Source: Lachnospiraceae bacterium C1.1
Lineage (GTDB): Bacteria; Bacillota; Clostridia; Lachnospirales; Lachnospiraceae
Assembly (NCBI GenBank): GCA_030434875.1
Contig: JAUISW010000001.1
Coordinates: 1,499,501 to 1,563,500, forward strand
Direction: 5' to 3'
Length of the DNA stretch: 64,000 bases
Within the stretch, counting starts at the first letter, position 1; every line of letters starts with the position of its first letter. Below, in pieces: positions 23,768 to 33,132 of the stretch. Below the pieces are notes generated by a model, which was given only the letters and a program-made list of their open reading frames with translations, ran no database searches and was not told the origin of the DNA. The position numbers and the translations under genes are program-made.

Positions 23768-24637
23768 ATGAAAAAGAAATCTATTCCGGCATTTGTTCTC
23801 TCCGCTTTAACAGTTCTCTGTCTTACAGCGTGTGGTACAGCAGCATCAACATCTACACAGACTTCTGAGGCTGCACAGGCCTCTTCGGCAGAATCTTCCG
23901 CTGCATCCGTTGAAAGTTCAACTGCCGCAGACAGTTCCAAAGCAACTTTTACAGTTGGTTTTGACCAGGATTTCCCTCCAATGGGATTTGTTGGAGAAGA
24001 CGGTAATTTTACAGGTTTCGATCTTGATCTTGCCGCAGAAGCTGCATCACGCATGGGACTTGAGATTGTATATCAGCCTATTGCATGGGATTCCAAAGAT
24101 GCAGAGCTTGATGCCGGAACGATCGACTGTATATGGAATGGTTTTACGATGAATGGTCGTGAAGACAATTATGAATGGTCAGATCCTTATCTTGATAATG
24201 CACAGGTTTTTGTTGTAGCTGAGGATTCCGGTATTAATTCCACTGCAGATCTTGCAGGAAAAATAGTTGAAGTCCAGGCTGATTCATCTGCAGAGGCAGC
24301 ACTCGATGACGAGGCAAATGCAGAGCTTAAGGCTTCTCTTGGTTCTATACAGACAACACCTGACTACAATACCGCTCTTATGGATCTTGATATGGGTGCC
24401 GTTGATGCTATCGCCATGGATAATACAGTAGCAGATTACAAGATCAGTACAGGAAATCTTGCCTTAAAGACACTTGACGAACCTTTTGCTTCTGAAAAAT
24501 ATGCCGTTGGATTTAAGAAAGGCAATACAGAACTTCGTGATAAGGTAAATGAAGCACTTAAGGAAATGGCTGCTGACGGAACAATGGCTGAAATCTCTGA
24601 AAAGTGGTTTGGCAAAGATATTACAACACTTAAATAA
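23768..24637 (+). CDS. Amino-acid ABC transporter substrate-binding lipoprotein
   Basis: 289-residue family 3 solute-binding protein. Signal peptide ends in the lipobox LTAC (Cys22), then a Ser/Ala linker (about 23-60), then the binding fold: FTVGFDQDFPPMGFVGEDGNF, GFDLDLAAEAASRMG, IDCIWNGFTMNGRED, SDPY. It is tethered outside the membrane and feeds the permease. Ligand by family is a polar amino acid; cystine, glutamine or basic amino acids are all possible. The start is the ATG at 23768 with AAGGGG upstream, not the in-frame ATG at 23753 which precedes that site. First of three genes. Confidence 0.93.
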   Translation: MKKKSIPAFVLSALTVLCLTACGTAASTSTQTSEAAQASSAESSAASVESSTAADSSKATFTVGFDQDFPPMGFVGEDGNFTGFDLDLAAEAASRMGLEIVYQPIAWDSKDAELDAGTIDCIWNGFTMNGREDNYEWSDPYLDNAQVFVVAEDSGINSTADLAGKIVEVQADSSAEAALDDEANAELKASLGSIQTTPDYNTALMDLDMGAVDAIAMDNTVADYKISTGNLALKTLDEPFASEKYAVGFKKGNTELRDKVNEALKEMAADGTMAEISEKWFGKDITTLK

Positions 24638-24674
24638 TTTAACTTCCAATAAATATTATTCAGGAATATAATTT

Positions 24675-25325
24675 ATGAATTTTACAACAATTTTAAGCTC
24701 GCTCACGTCCGGAATGGGCGTGAGCATCTATATTTTTATAATAACTCTGGTTTTTTCTCTTCCTTTGGGACTGCTGGTTGCATTTGCCCGAATGAGTAAA
24801 AATCCCGTTCTTTCTGTATTTAGCAAGGTCTATATTTCAATAATGCGTGGTACGCCACTCATGCTCCAGCTCATGGTAGTTTATTTTGGTCCGTATTATA
24901 TTTTCGGCATCAAAGTTTCCAATGGCTATCGTCTCTGGGCTGCACTCATAGGCTTTATAATCAATTATGCAGCGTATTTTGCAGAAATTTACAGAAGCGG
25001 GATCCAGTCCATGCCTATAGGACAATATGAAGCAGCCCAGCTTTTAGGCTACTCCAAATTTCAGACTTTCCGTGTTATCATTCTGCCACAGGTCATAAAA
25101 CGCATATTACCTTCAATTGCAAATGAGGTAATAACTCTGGTAAAAGATACGTCACTTGCCTTTACCATAAGTGTTGCTGAAATGTTTTCAACAGCGAAGG
25201 CACTCGCCAGTTCCACAACCTCAATGATGCCATTTGTTGCTGCTGCCCTTTTCTACTATATTTTCAACTTCCTTGTAGCTGCACTTATGGATTATACAGA
25301 AAAAAAGATGGATTATTATAAATAA
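24675..25325 (+). CDS. Amino-acid ABC transporter permease
   Basis: 216-residue HisM-type membrane component with about five helices and the EAA loop that contacts the ATPase (YEAAQLLGYSKFQTFRVIILPQ). The opening GMGVSIYIFIITLVFSLPLGL and RGTPLMLQLMVVYF are typical of polar amino-acid permeases. A single permease gene suggests a homodimer. It lies 37 bp after the binding protein and 11 bp before the ATPase. Confidence 0.95.
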   Translation: MNFTTILSSLTSGMGVSIYIFIITLVFSLPLGLLVAFARMSKNPVLSVFSKVYISIMRGTPLMLQLMVVYFGPYYIFGIKVSNGYRLWAALIGFIINYAAYFAEIYRSGIQSMPIGQYEAAQLLGYSKFQTFRVIILPQVIKRILPSIANEVITLVKDTSLAFTISVAEMFSTAKALASSTTSMMPFVAAALFYYIFNFLVAALMDYTEKKMDYYK

Positions 25326-25336
25326 AGGATTAAATT

Positions 25337-26104
25337 ATGTCTTTACTGGAAATGAAAAATATTAGCAAAAAATACCCTGACGGAAAACGTACAGTACTCA
25401 AAGACGTTTCTCTTAAAGTTGATAAAGGTGAAATCCTTTCGATCATCGGTCGTTCAGGATCCGGAAAATCAACTTTATTGAGATGTGCTACAAACCTGAT
25501 ACCAATAAGCGGAGGAAGTATTTCCTACAACTCCGTAATGATGGCTGAAACCGTCAATGGTCAAGTAAGATATGCAGATAAAGAAAACCTGAAAAAAATA
25601 TCTTCAACATTCGGTCTTGTATTCCAAAATTTCAACCTTTTTCCTCACATGTCCGTAATACAAAATATTATGGACGCTCCGATACGAGTTCAAAAAAGAC
25701 CAAAGGATGAAGTCAGGGAAGAGGCATTGAAGCTTCTTTCTAAAATGGGACTGGAAACCCGGGCCGATTATTATCCTTATAAGCTTTCAGGCGGCCAGCA
25801 GCAAAGAGTTGCAATTGCAAGAGCACTGGCTCTGAATCCACAGATACTTTTTTTCGATGAACCAACCTCTGCACTCGATCCCGAGCTGACCGGTGAAGTT
25901 CTTAAGGTCATCAAATCACTTGCTGATCTGCATATAGCAATGGTTATCGTTACCCACGAAATGGCCTTTGCTCATGATATCAGCGACAGAGTGATCTTTA
26001 TAGAGGATGGCATTATTGCCCAGGAGGGAACTCCTGATGAAATATTCTCATCCGATAACGAACGAACAAAAGCCTTCCTCGGACGATATAATCAAATAAT
26101 ATAA
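25337..26104 (+). CDS. Amino-acid ABC transporter ATP-binding protein
   Basis: 255-residue GlnQ-type ATPase: Walker [11 protein letters not shown]-loop [10 protein letters not shown], signature [15 protein letters not shown], Walker [15 protein letters not shown], switch His in [10 protein letters not shown]. It energises the uptake system encoded upstream. Ends the operon at a clear terminator. Confidence 0.96.
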   Translation: MSLLEMKNISKKYPDGKRTVLKDVSLKVDKGEILSIIGRSGSGKSTLLRCATNLIPISGGSISYNSVMMAETVNGQVRYADKENLKKISSTFGLVFQNFNLFPHMSVIQNIMDAPIRVQKRPKDEVREEALKLLSKMGLETRADYYPYKLSGGQQQRVAIARALALNPQILFFDEPTSALDPELTGEVLKVIKSLADLHIAMVIVTHEMAFAHDISDRVIFIEDGIIAQEGTPDEIFSSDNERTKAFLGRYNQII

Positions 26105-26109
26105 AGCAA

Positions 26110-26146
26110 AAACAGGCCAGCTCAGCATTGAAATGGCCTGTTTTTT
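26110..26146. terminator. Terminator between the ABC operon and acyP
   Basis: AACAGGCCA pairs with TGGCCTGTT (stem about 26111-26119/26134-26142), followed by T6 on the plus strand. A-rich sequence on the other side lets it also end the convergent minus-strand operon. Confidence 0.88.
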
Positions 26147-26153
26147 ATTATTT

Positions 26154-26441
26154 TTAATAACCCTTTACTGAAAATCCCGATTCATGCTCTTCAAGCGGAA
26201 TTTCGTTCTCTTCAATATTTGTGATCCTGATAAATCTTCCTTTTTGTAATTCAATCAACATGCGATCCAAAGAACTTTCTTCTCCCTGCAGTTCCATTTC
26301 TACCGATCCATCATACATATTTGCAACCCAGCCTGTTAATCCAAGACTCTCTGCAGCATATTTTGCAGTCCATCTGAAACCTACTCCCTGTACTCTTCCC
26401 TCGAAAATAAAGTGTTTTCTGATTCTGTTTATATCACCCAT
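26154..26441 (-). CDS. acyP: Acylphosphatase
   Basis: 95-residue enzyme hydrolysing acyl phosphates such as acetyl or carbamoyl phosphate. The catalytic Arg23 (GRVQGVGFR) and Asn41 (GWVAN) stand at their canonical positions. The start is the ATG at 26441, with AAGGAG six bases away; it overlaps the yraN stop by one base. Last gene of the long ffh-to-acyP block. Confidence 0.95.
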   Translation of the reverse strand: MGDINRIRKHFIFEGRVQGVGFRWTAKYAAESLGLTGWVANMYDGSVEMELQGEESSLDRMLIELQKGRFIRITNIEENEIPLEEHESGFSVKGY

Positions 26442-26830
26442 TAATTTCTCCTTGGAATATAATAAAAAGCATTTTTCAGCCATTTGATCTCCGAGTCAGT
26501 TATCGCAATAACATCAAAACGATACGAGAGCTCTTCACTCAAGTCGTTCTCCATTCGATAATAGTCAGAAGTTCTGCTGATCTGCCTTTGCTTTTTATAA
26601 TTTACAGCCTCTTCTCCGCTGCCGTTTTTATCAGTTTTTCTGTACTTAACTTCTCCAAAACAGATAGTATCCTCGTCTAAATAAATAATATCTATTTCTC
26701 CGCTTCTTACAGAAAAATTTTTTTCCAAAATTGAACAGCCCTGCCGTTCAAGAAACTCTGCAGCCTTAAGCTCACCGTTTCTTCCTGATACCTTTGTGTT
26801 CCTTTGTTCCAATATTTGCCTTCGCTCCAT
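26441..26830 (-). CDS. yraN: YraN-family (UPF0102) endonuclease-like protein
   Basis: 129 residues with the restriction-endonuclease-like fold: GRNGELKAAEFLERQG, ILEKNF-SGEIDIIYLDED (Asp metal ligand), CFGEVKYRK (ExK). Members are associated with Holliday-junction or DNA processing but the role is poorly defined. It overlaps ylqH by 59 bp as drawn; a TTG at 26812 with AAGG upstream would be a shorter, equally plausible start. Confidence 0.88.
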   Translation of the reverse strand: MERRQILEQRNTKVSGRNGELKAAEFLERQGCSILEKNFSVRSGEIDIIYLDEDTICFGEVKYRKTDKNGSGEEAVNYKKQRQISRTSDYYRMENDLSEELSYRFDVIAITDSEIKWLKNAFYYIPRRN

Positions 26831-27128
26831 CCATTTTTGCCTTCAGGCGATCCATTCTGTCTACAAAGACCAGAACCTCTGCAACTACCTCATATAGTTC
26901 CGGAGGTATCATATCTCCGATATCCAGATTAGAGAGAGTCTCTGCCAGTTTATCATCCCTGTGTACCGGCACATCTGACTCTTTAGCCTTTTCAATAATT
27001 TTCTCCGCAACAGCTCCCTTTCCGGATGCCACCACTGTAGGCGCCGCATCCTTTGGATCATAAGCTATTGCAACAGCCGTTTTGACTTTTGCCCTGTTTT
27101 TTTCTCCGGGCTTATTCTGCTGAGCCAT
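26772..27128 (-). CDS. FlhB C-terminal domain-like protein (YlqH)
   Basis: 118-residue soluble homologue of the cytoplasmic FlhB/YscU tail: TAVAIAYDPKDAAPTVVASGKG, VPVHRDDKLAETLSNLDIGDMIPPELYEVVAEVLVFVDRM. The NPTH autocleavage motif of FlhB is replaced (AYDPKD), so it should not self-cleave. In Bacillus ylqG-ylqH sit at the same place between rnhB and downstream genes. The ATG at 27128 has GAGGA upstream; an ATG at 27143 has none. The role in flagellar export is uncertain. Confidence 0.85.
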   Translation of the reverse strand: MAQQNKPGEKNRAKVKTAVAIAYDPKDAAPTVVASGKGAVAEKIIEKAKESDVPVHRDDKLAETLSNLDIGDMIPPELYEVVAEVLVFVDRMDRLKAKMDGAKANIGTKEHKGIRKKR

Positions 27129-27151
27129 ATTTTCCTCACTCATCCGAGCTT

Positions 27152-29050
27152 CTATGCTCTCACATCAAATGCAGTCTTCTGTATAAGTTTCTCATTACTT
27201 CCTCTGTTGAACATTATCTCCGGAACATCCTTAGCCTCTTTATTAAGCGAAACATCCGTATGCATTACATATCCCCGCTTTGAAAGGGCATTATCCAGCT
27301 CGGATAAATGTTCTTCTATAAAATCCAGCATTTCTTCTTTCTGTAAAAGAAAATGTGTCGTTACATGATCGTAATTCTTCATCGTAATATGAACATCCAT
27401 AGTTCCGAGATTTTCCATATCAAGATGCAGTAAAGCTGAAAAATTCCCATCTTTTTTCGCCAGATTTTTTTTATTTGTATAGACATACAGGTCACCGTGT
27501 GAAGCAGCATTATTCATCTTTAACGGCAGCTGAATATAGGTCATTGCCATATTCATACCGTTCATAAAGTCTATATTGTCCTTTAAATTCTGCATTCCCT
27601 GGGCAAGCGTCGTTTCTCCTCTGCCTGTAACTTTGAGTAGCTCTATCGCCTCCTCTGCCTGCGCAGAAATTTTTTGATAATAGGCTTTAACCTTCTCTTT
27701 GTCCGCTACTGCCTCCGGTTCCAAAAGGTACTGTTTCACTATCTCATTATGCAGTAAAAGCTGATACGGTTCCGATCCTATCATTTCCTTCAATGCATTA
27801 AATGAATTTTCATTTCTGAAATTTGAGGCATTCTCTCCCTCCATTGAGGTATGTATCAATTTAAGAAGCTGTTCCGATGATATTTCACCCGAAGAAACTT
27901 TTTCTGTTATCTCCGGTGGATAACCTGCTTTATTCATCAGTTCAGCCATATTTTTTAAGCCATCAGTTCCCAATAACTGCGTCAGGTTATTGGTCACATG
28001 TCCCGGAAGACTAAGGTTTGCATCAGGCTTGATCACAGGATTTTTTTCAACTGAAGCTTCAGTGTTTAACTGACCTTCAATATTCTTTCCATCAGACTGT
28101 GTTTCTGTTCCTGCTTCTGCTCCCTTTGAGTTACCGCTTGCAGCAATTTCACTTTCAAGAGGTTGTTCTCCATTTTTCTCTGCCGATACATTTGTCGGAT
28201 CAGAATTTAACTGGCTATCAGTCTGAATGATTTCGTTATTATTCCCTTGAATATTTGCTGTCTGATCTTTTGATTCTGATTCTATCAGCGCCAGCAGCTT
28301 CGTGCTGTCGCCATTCATAGCTTCATTCACAGCCTGCATCATTTTAGCTGTAGGCTGTTCACTGAAAATATCCAAAATAGCTTTATTCATGGAAACAGAC
28401 TCACTGCCCAATTGTGCAAATCCCTTTGCAAGATTATCTACGCCGTCAGCTATCTTATACTGTCCTTCTTTGTAAGCTTCAAATTGCTGGACATTTTCTT
28501 CTGTCAATGGAATGCCAAGCTGTGTCATCTGCACAATAGATGCAGGATTAGCTGAAGGATATGCTGATGCTGCTGAAGCCATCCCGGTAAGCGCATTTGA
28601 ATCTATCGGAAGTCCCCTTTCCATCATGGCATTAACCATATCAACATTTCCTACAGTAACAGGCAGATCTGCAGCCATTAAGGCCTTTGCAGCCGCTGAA
28701 TTTGTATCTAAATTTTCATATAGTGGGGTAAGTGTAAGGGTTGAAGAGCTAGATCCCTTCACCTGAAAAGACATAATCTGCCCTTGGTGCATAGTAAGAT
28801 TTGAAGAAAGTCTTGCATTAAGTGTTTTATTATTGGCCAGAAGTATGGCTACAGAGCCATCCTCATTCATTCCGCTTATCTGTCCTGTAAAAATATCTCC
28901 GGACTTAAGCAGTGACAGGCTGCCCGAGCTCACAAGAGCTGTAGGCGACGATAAATTCTGACTTATAACCTGTCTTTCACTGCTGATCTGATTTCCATTC
29001 TGATTTCCTGCCTGATAAATACCGCTACTAGTATTAACTGTAATATTCAT
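27152..29050 (-). CDS. YlqG/FliK-like protein
   Basis: 632 residues. The N-terminal 120 residues (LLKSGDIFTGQISGMNEDGSVAILLANNKTLNARL) look like a small beta-barrel, the middle is Ser/Asn/Gln-rich and disordered (about 270-350), and the C-terminus (LYVYTNKKNLAKKDGNFSALLHLDMENLGTMDVHI) matches the FliK/hook-length-control C-terminal fold. Adjacent to the FlhB-like gene, which mirrors the FliK-FlhB partnership in hook-length switching, but it lies outside a flagellar operon as in Bacillus ylqG. Start ATGA overlaps the rnhB stop. Confidence 0.8.
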   Translation of the reverse strand: MNITVNTSSGIYQAGNQNGNQISSERQVISQNLSSPTALVSSGSLSLLKSGDIFTGQISGMNEDGSVAILLANNKTLNARLSSNLTMHQGQIMSFQVKGSSSSTLTLTPLYENLDTNSAAAKALMAADLPVTVGNVDMVNAMMERGLPIDSNALTGMASAASAYPSANPASIVQMTQLGIPLTEENVQQFEAYKEGQYKIADGVDNLAKGFAQLGSESVSMNKAILDIFSEQPTAKMMQAVNEAMNGDSTKLLALIESESKDQTANIQGNNNEIIQTDSQLNSDPTNVSAEKNGEQPLESEIAASGNSKGAEAGTETQSDGKNIEGQLNTEASVEKNPVIKPDANLSLPGHVTNNLTQLLGTDGLKNMAELMNKAGYPPEITEKVSSGEISSEQLLKLIHTSMEGENASNFRNENSFNALKEMIGSEPYQLLLHNEIVKQYLLEPEAVADKEKVKAYYQKISAQAEEAIELLKVTGRGETTLAQGMQNLKDNIDFMNGMNMAMTYIQLPLKMNNAASHGDLYVYTNKKNLAKKDGNFSALLHLDMENLGTMDVHITMKNYDHVTTHFLLQKEEMLDFIEEHLSELDNALSKRGYVMHTDVSLNKEAKDVPEIMFNRGSNEKLIQKTAFDVRA

Positions 29051-29712
29051 CTTTTCTCCAATATATTTTTAATGAAAGTCATTCTGTGTATCGGAGTGAT
29101 TCCCTTTTCTCTAATTGCAGCTATATGTTCCGCAGTTCCGTAGCCTTTATTTCTTTCAAAGCCATATCCCGGATATTCTTTTGCATATTCAGCCATAAGT
29201 GCATCTCTGGCGACTTTAGCCACTATACTTGCAGCAGCTATCGAAGCGCTCTTTGTATCTCCTTTTATTATAGGAATCTGCTTTATATCCACAGAAGGAA
29301 TTGTTACCGCATCGTTTAATAATATATCGGGCTTTATTTCAAGTTTCTTTATAGCTTCTCTCATTGCCTCATAAGTAGCCTGAAGAATATTAATTTCATC
29401 TATCCTCTTATTGTCTGCCGTACCAATTGCCCATGCAACGGCTTTCTCTTTAATTTCAGCCGACAATATTTCTCTCTTTTTCTCTGATAATTTTTTTGAA
29501 TCATTTATATATAATATATCACAGTCTTTCGGTAATATTACCGCTGCTGCATAAACAGGTCCCGCCAATGGTCCTCTGCCTACTTCGTCAATACCGCAGA
29601 TTGCTAGATTCTCACCGCATTCTCTTTCATAGGAAAACATGAGATGCATTCTTTCTTTTTCTGCCTCAAGCTTTAATCTTCTCTTTTCTTCACGTTCTTC
29701 TTTTTTGGTCAT
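29047..29712 (-). CDS. rnhB: Ribonuclease HII
   Basis: 221-residue enzyme removing RNA from RNA-DNA hybrids and misincorporated ribonucleotides. ICGIDEVGRGPLAGPVYAAAVI carries the catalytic DE pair; IKGDTKSASIAAASIVAKV and NKGYGTAEH complete the family pattern. The first 30 residues are a Lys/Glu/Arg helix, longer than in E. coli. Placed in the conserved rbgA-rnhB-ylqG order. Confidence 0.96.
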   Translation of the reverse strand: MTKKEEREEKRRLKLEAEKERMHLMFSYERECGENLAICGIDEVGRGPLAGPVYAAAVILPKDCDILYINDSKKLSEKKREILSAEIKEKAVAWAIGTADNKRIDEINILQATYEAMREAIKKLEIKPDILLNDAVTIPSVDIKQIPIIKGDTKSASIAAASIVAKVARDALMAEYAKEYPGYGFERNKGYGTAEHIAAIREKGITPIHRMTFIKNILEKR

Positions 29713-29721
29713 GTTTTTTCT

Positions 29722-30240
29722 TTACCTTAATGTTCCAAAAGAATTCAATGGCCAGATTCTCAAAACAACCTTACCCATTATTTCCTTTTTCTTTATGCTT
29801 CCGACATCCGTCGACCTTGAATCCATACTCTCATTTCGGTTATCACCTAAAACGAAGTATTCATCAGTTCCGAGAATGATCGGATTTGAAGCGATCCCGC
29901 CATCATTTATGCTTTCTTTTCCAAAATGTTCTATTAGGGGAATATCATCAATATAGACCATACCATCCTTGATCTGTACAGTCTCACCCGGCATACCAAC
30001 TATTCTCTTAATATAAAAAATATTATTTGATTTATCGTGTGGAAAAACCACTATATCAAATCTCTTATATTTCCCGCTGAATGTCTGTAATTTACTTACA
30101 ATTAGATTATCTCCATTATTCAATGTATTAAGCATTGAATCGCCATCAACTATTGCTCTCTGAAAAACAAAGGTCTTTACAAGACCCGTTAAAATAAGAA
30201 CAATAAGTATATACAGGCTGAACCTGAAAACTTTTTTCAA
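29722..30240 (-). CDS. lepB: Signal peptidase I (first copy)
   Basis: 172-residue membrane protease removing Sec signal peptides. N-terminal TM about 5-25, Ser35 in DGDSMLNTL, Lys78 in FYIKRIVGMPGE, GDNRNESMDSR box. The TTG start follows AGGAGGGG closely. Between rnhB and rbgA; a second copy lies on the other side of rbgA. Confidence 0.95.
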   Translation of the reverse strand: MKKVFRFSLYILIVLILTGLVKTFVFQRAIVDGDSMLNTLNNGDNLIVSKLQTFSGKYKRFDIVVFPHDKSNNIFYIKRIVGMPGETVQIKDGMVYIDDIPLIEHFGKESINDGGIASNPIILGTDEYFVLGDNRNESMDSRSTDVGSIKKKEIMGKVVLRIWPLNSFGTLR

Positions 30241-30302
30241 AACCCCTCCTAAATATCAGCTCTCCCCTGATAATGATCATCCTTATAATATCTATTTGAT
30301 TA

Positions 30303-31151
30303 TTACGGTTCCTCCAAAGATATATGTCCGATCTTTCCACTTCTAAAATCATCTATAAGGAATTTTAAGGCCTTCTCCGTATCCGGAACACCACCGCTTC
30401 TTAAAGCATTTCTCTGAAGAGCTATTGTCTCCAGTGCCGTCAGGAAACTCATATCAGCCTTAACACCATATTTTTCTTCAATAAGATCCGGATGCTTTTC
30501 CTGCATTAATTTAATAAATCGCTCACTCATTTGATCCAGATTGATTATCTCATCATTCATAGAGCCTATCATCGCCATGCAGAAGCCTGCATAATCATCA
30601 TCGATCTTTGGCCAGAGAATACCCGGAGTATCAAGTAATTCAAGGGTCTTAGACATCCTTATCCACTGCTTGCCCTTTGTTACTCCAGGCTTATTTCCTG
30701 TTTTTGCAACTGCTCTTTTAGCATATGAGTTTATAAATGTTGACTTTCCAACATTAGGTATTCCCACAACCATCGCCCTCATGGGTCTGTTGATTATACC
30801 CTTTTTCTTATTTCTCTCTATTTTTTCCTTACATGTTTTTTCAACTGAGGCATTGATGGATTTCATCCCATCCCCACGCTGTGCATTAAGAAGAACTGCT
30901 GTGATCTCTCTCTGCTTAAAGTATTCAAGCCATCTATCATTTACTCTTTTATCTGAAAGATCTGACTTATTCAAAAGAACAAGTCTTGCCTTTCCTGCAC
31001 CTAATTTATCTATATCAGGATTTCTTGTTGCCAGAGGACATCTGGCATCAAGCAGTTCGATCAAAAGATCAACCAGCTTTACATCCTCTTCCATGGCACG
31101 TCTGGCCTTTGTCATGTGTCCGGGGTACCAATTATAACTATTATTTGCCAT
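30303..31151 (-). CDS. rbgA: Ribosome biogenesis GTPase RbgA (YlqF)
   Basis: 282-residue circularly permuted GTPase needed for late 50S assembly in Firmicutes. Motif order is permuted: NKSDL (G4) precedes GIPNVGKSTFINSY (G1) and LLDTPGIL (G3). N-terminal INWYPGHM-like NWYPGHMTKA is typical. C-terminal helical domain with AFLxxxRxG-like DDFRSGKIG. Starts one base after the lepB stop. Confidence 0.97.
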   Translation of the reverse strand: MANNSYNWYPGHMTKARRAMEEDVKLVDLLIELLDARCPLATRNPDIDKLGAGKARLVLLNKSDLSDKRVNDRWLEYFKQREITAVLLNAQRGDGMKSINASVEKTCKEKIERNKKKGIINRPMRAMVVGIPNVGKSTFINSYAKRAVAKTGNKPGVTKGKQWIRMSKTLELLDTPGILWPKIDDDYAGFCMAMIGSMNDEIINLDQMSERFIKLMQEKHPDLIEEKYGVKADMSFLTALETIALQRNALRSGGVPDTEKALKFLIDDFRSGKIGHISLEEP

Positions 31152-31152
31152 A

Positions 31153-31740
31153 TTATTTAACCTTACCTACTCCTTCGTTTCCATATGCCAGATGAAGCCA
31201 TGCCTGACCCACAAGATGTTCTCTCATGACAAGGCCTAAATTTGGACTTCTTGAGTCCTCTGAATTATTGACATTATCACCCATTACAAAAAATTCATCA
31301 GATTTAAGCGTGATTTCATCAGAAGCGATTCCAGGATCTGCTATTTTATCTGTAAAAATATCTTCCTGAGCTTCTCCATTCAGATATAAAACACCATCCG
31401 CTATACATACTTTATCTCCCGGAACGGCAATGACTCTTTTTATCGAATAATGAGCATTTTCATTTCCATTTGGCTTAAAAACAACCACATCTCCTCTTGA
31501 AGGTGCCTTAAAGCTGTATATGATCCTGTTCATATAAATAACCTGTCCGTTATGCAGACCTGTTTCCATTGAACTTCCCATAACGGTCGTCTTTATACCT
31601 ACAGTATAAACAACAAAAAAAGCCAGAAGAAATCCAAGTAAAACAACAAATATCCAGGACATTATTTCAGCCACATGTTCGTTTGAAATTTTTTTCTTTC
31701 TCTGGTAAAAAGAAAGTCCGCCTCTGCGTCCTCTACGCAT
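31153..31740 (-). CDS. lepB: Signal peptidase I (second copy)
   Basis: 195-residue type I signal peptidase with a basic cytoplasmic N-terminus (RRGRRGG), TM about 27-48, catalytic Ser57 in GSSMET, Lys101 in YSIKRVIAVPGD and GDNVNNSEDSR. Tandem lepB copies around rbgA are unusual; different substrate sets are likely but cannot be inferred. Third S26 protein in the window, counting the pilus SipA-like one. Confidence 0.95.
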   Translation of the reverse strand: MRRGRRGGLSFYQRKKKISNEHVAEIMSWIFVVLLGFLLAFFVVYTVGIKTTVMGSSMETGLHNGQVIYMNRIIYSFKAPSRGDVVVFKPNGNENAHYSIKRVIAVPGDKVCIADGVLYLNGEAQEDIFTDKIADPGIASDEITLKSDEFFVMGDNVNNSEDSRSPNLGLVMREHLVGQAWLHLAYGNEGVGKVK

Positions 31741-31864
31741 ATTCTCTCCTCTTAAACTGAGTTAAACCTTATTTTATCTTATATCAAAAACATATTCTTT
31801 GCAAATCCGTCTCAAAATGTAAAAAGACGGGGATGCAATGCATTCCCCGTCTCCGGCTTTTTTC

Positions 31865-32218
31865 TTAGTCAACGATTTCCTTAAGCTTAGCCTTTTTACC
31901 TGTAAGCTTTCTAAGATAGAACAGCTTAGCTCTTCTAGCCTTACCAGAACGAACTACTTCAACCTTCTCTACGTTAGGTGAGTGTACAGGAAATGTCTTC
32001 TCAACGCCTACACCGTTAGAAGTCTTTCTAACTGTGAATGTAGATCTGTTGCTGCCACCCTGGATCTTGATGATTGTTCCTTCGAAGATCTGAATTCTGG
32101 ACTTCTCACCTTCCTTGATTCTGTTGTGTACACGTACTGTGTCACCGACTTTGATCTGAGGTGCTTCAGCCTTTAACTGAGCTGCTTCGATTTCTTTGAT
32201 AATTGCTTCGTTGTTCAT
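31865..32218 (-). CDS. rplS: 50S ribosomal protein L19
   Basis: 117-residue L19 at the 30S-50S interface. [71 protein letters not shown] are diagnostic. GGAGG-type site, own promoter and a long leader separate it from trmD. A GC-containing inverted stretch after the stop may terminate part of the message before lepB. Confidence 0.98.
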   Translation of the reverse strand: MNNEAIIKEIEAAQLKAEAPQIKVGDTVRVHNRIKEGEKSRIQIFEGTIIKIQGGSNRSTFTVRKTSNGVGVEKTFPVHSPNVEKVEVVRSGKARRAKLFYLRKLTGKKAKLKEIVD

Positions 32219-32382
32219 TTAGAACCTCCATATAAACTGTACGTCAGTATTGTTTTGTTTTAATAAAGACTCTGCAATACTTTCGTTATTTGACGTTCTT
32301 AAATGCCATTAGTGATCTATCTCTTTTATAGACCGGCACCAGAGGACCATCTCCTAAAGACTCGCCTATTCGAGTCTCACAA
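32219..32382 (-). promoter_or_regulatory. Structured rplS leader (candidate L19 autoregulatory element)
   Basis: The 164-nt leader has an AGACTCG/CGAGTCT hairpin near its 5' end, then TGCC-GGTCTAT ... ATAGATC-GGCA (a 7-bp stem capped by AAAAGAG, enclosed by TGCC/GGCA), then AT-rich sequence to the ribosome binding site. Firmicute rplS genes are known to carry an L19 leader RNA; match to that family was not tested. Confidence 0.45.
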
Positions 32383-32388
32383 TATCTT

Positions 32389-32417
32389 AGTATAACACAC
32401 CATTCATTTAAGCGCAA
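32389..32417 (-). promoter_or_regulatory. Internal promoter before rplS
   Basis: Minus-strand TTGCGC (32412-32417), 17-bp spacer, TATACT (32389-32394), located right after the trmD stop. Confidence 0.5.
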
Positions 32418-32418
32418 G

Positions 32419-33132
32419 CTAAAATATTCCACGATTTTTAAGCCATTCAGCATATAGATCAGGACGTCTTTCAGCCGTTCGTTTCATTGATTCTCTGACT
32501 CTATACAACTCTATTTTTTTATGATCTCCTGAAAGAAGTATCTCCGGCACAGTTTTACCATGCCATTCTTTAGGGCGTGTATATTGCGGATACTCAAGCA
32601 GTCCATTATTAAAGGATTCTGTTTCCGCTGATTCTTTATTGTTTAATACACCCGGAACAAGCCTTGATACAGCATCCATCATTACCAGCGAAGGAAGCTC
32701 TCCTCCTGTAAGGACATAATCACCTATCGAGAGATTATCTGTGACAATTTCTTCAAGAACTCTTTCATCAATTCCTTCATAATGTCCGCAAAGAAATATC
32801 AGATCATCAGCCTCTGCAAGATCCGCAGCAATCTTCTCATCAAAAACTCTGCCCTGAGGTGTTGTAAAAACAACCCTTGGCTTTTTTTCCTTATTGCTGA
32901 GCTTTTCCATAGCTGCAAGGTATGCATTATAAACAGGTTCACACTGCATAAGCATTCCTGCTCCGCCGCCATATGTATAATCATCTACAGAACCATAACT
33001 GTTACAGGAAAACTGCTTAAGATCAACAGTATTGATACTGATAACACCGTTTTTTACTGCACGACCGATTATACTGGTATTCATAGCAGATTCTATCATT
33101 TCAGGAAATAAACTAATGACTTGAAAATGCAT
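32419..33132 (-). CDS. trmD: tRNA (guanine-37-N1)-methyltransferase
   Basis: 237-residue SPOUT-class enzyme making m1G37 in tRNAs to prevent frameshifting. FQVISLFPEMI, LCGHYEGIDERV, SIGDYVLTGGELPSLVMMDAVSRLVPGVL and the C-terminal RPKEWHG...PEILLSGDHKKIE are diagnostic, forming the trefoil knot for SAM. It starts at the base where rimM stops. Confidence 0.98.
   Translation of the reverse strand: MHFQVISLFPEMIESAMNTSIIGRAVKNGVISINTVDLKQFSCNSYGSVDDYTYGGGAGMLMQCEPVYNAYLAAMEKLSNKEKKPRVVFTTPQGRVFDEKIAADLAEADDLIFLCGHYEGIDERVLEEIVTDNLSIGDYVLTGGELPSLVMMDAVSRLVPGVLNNKESAETESFNNGLLEYPQYTRPKEWHGKTVPEILLSGDHKKIELYRVRESMKRTAERRPDLYAEWLKNRGIF

Noticed and set aside
30986-31195. Plus-strand ORF opposite rbgA/lepB
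   Set aside because: Antisense shadow with no supporting signals.
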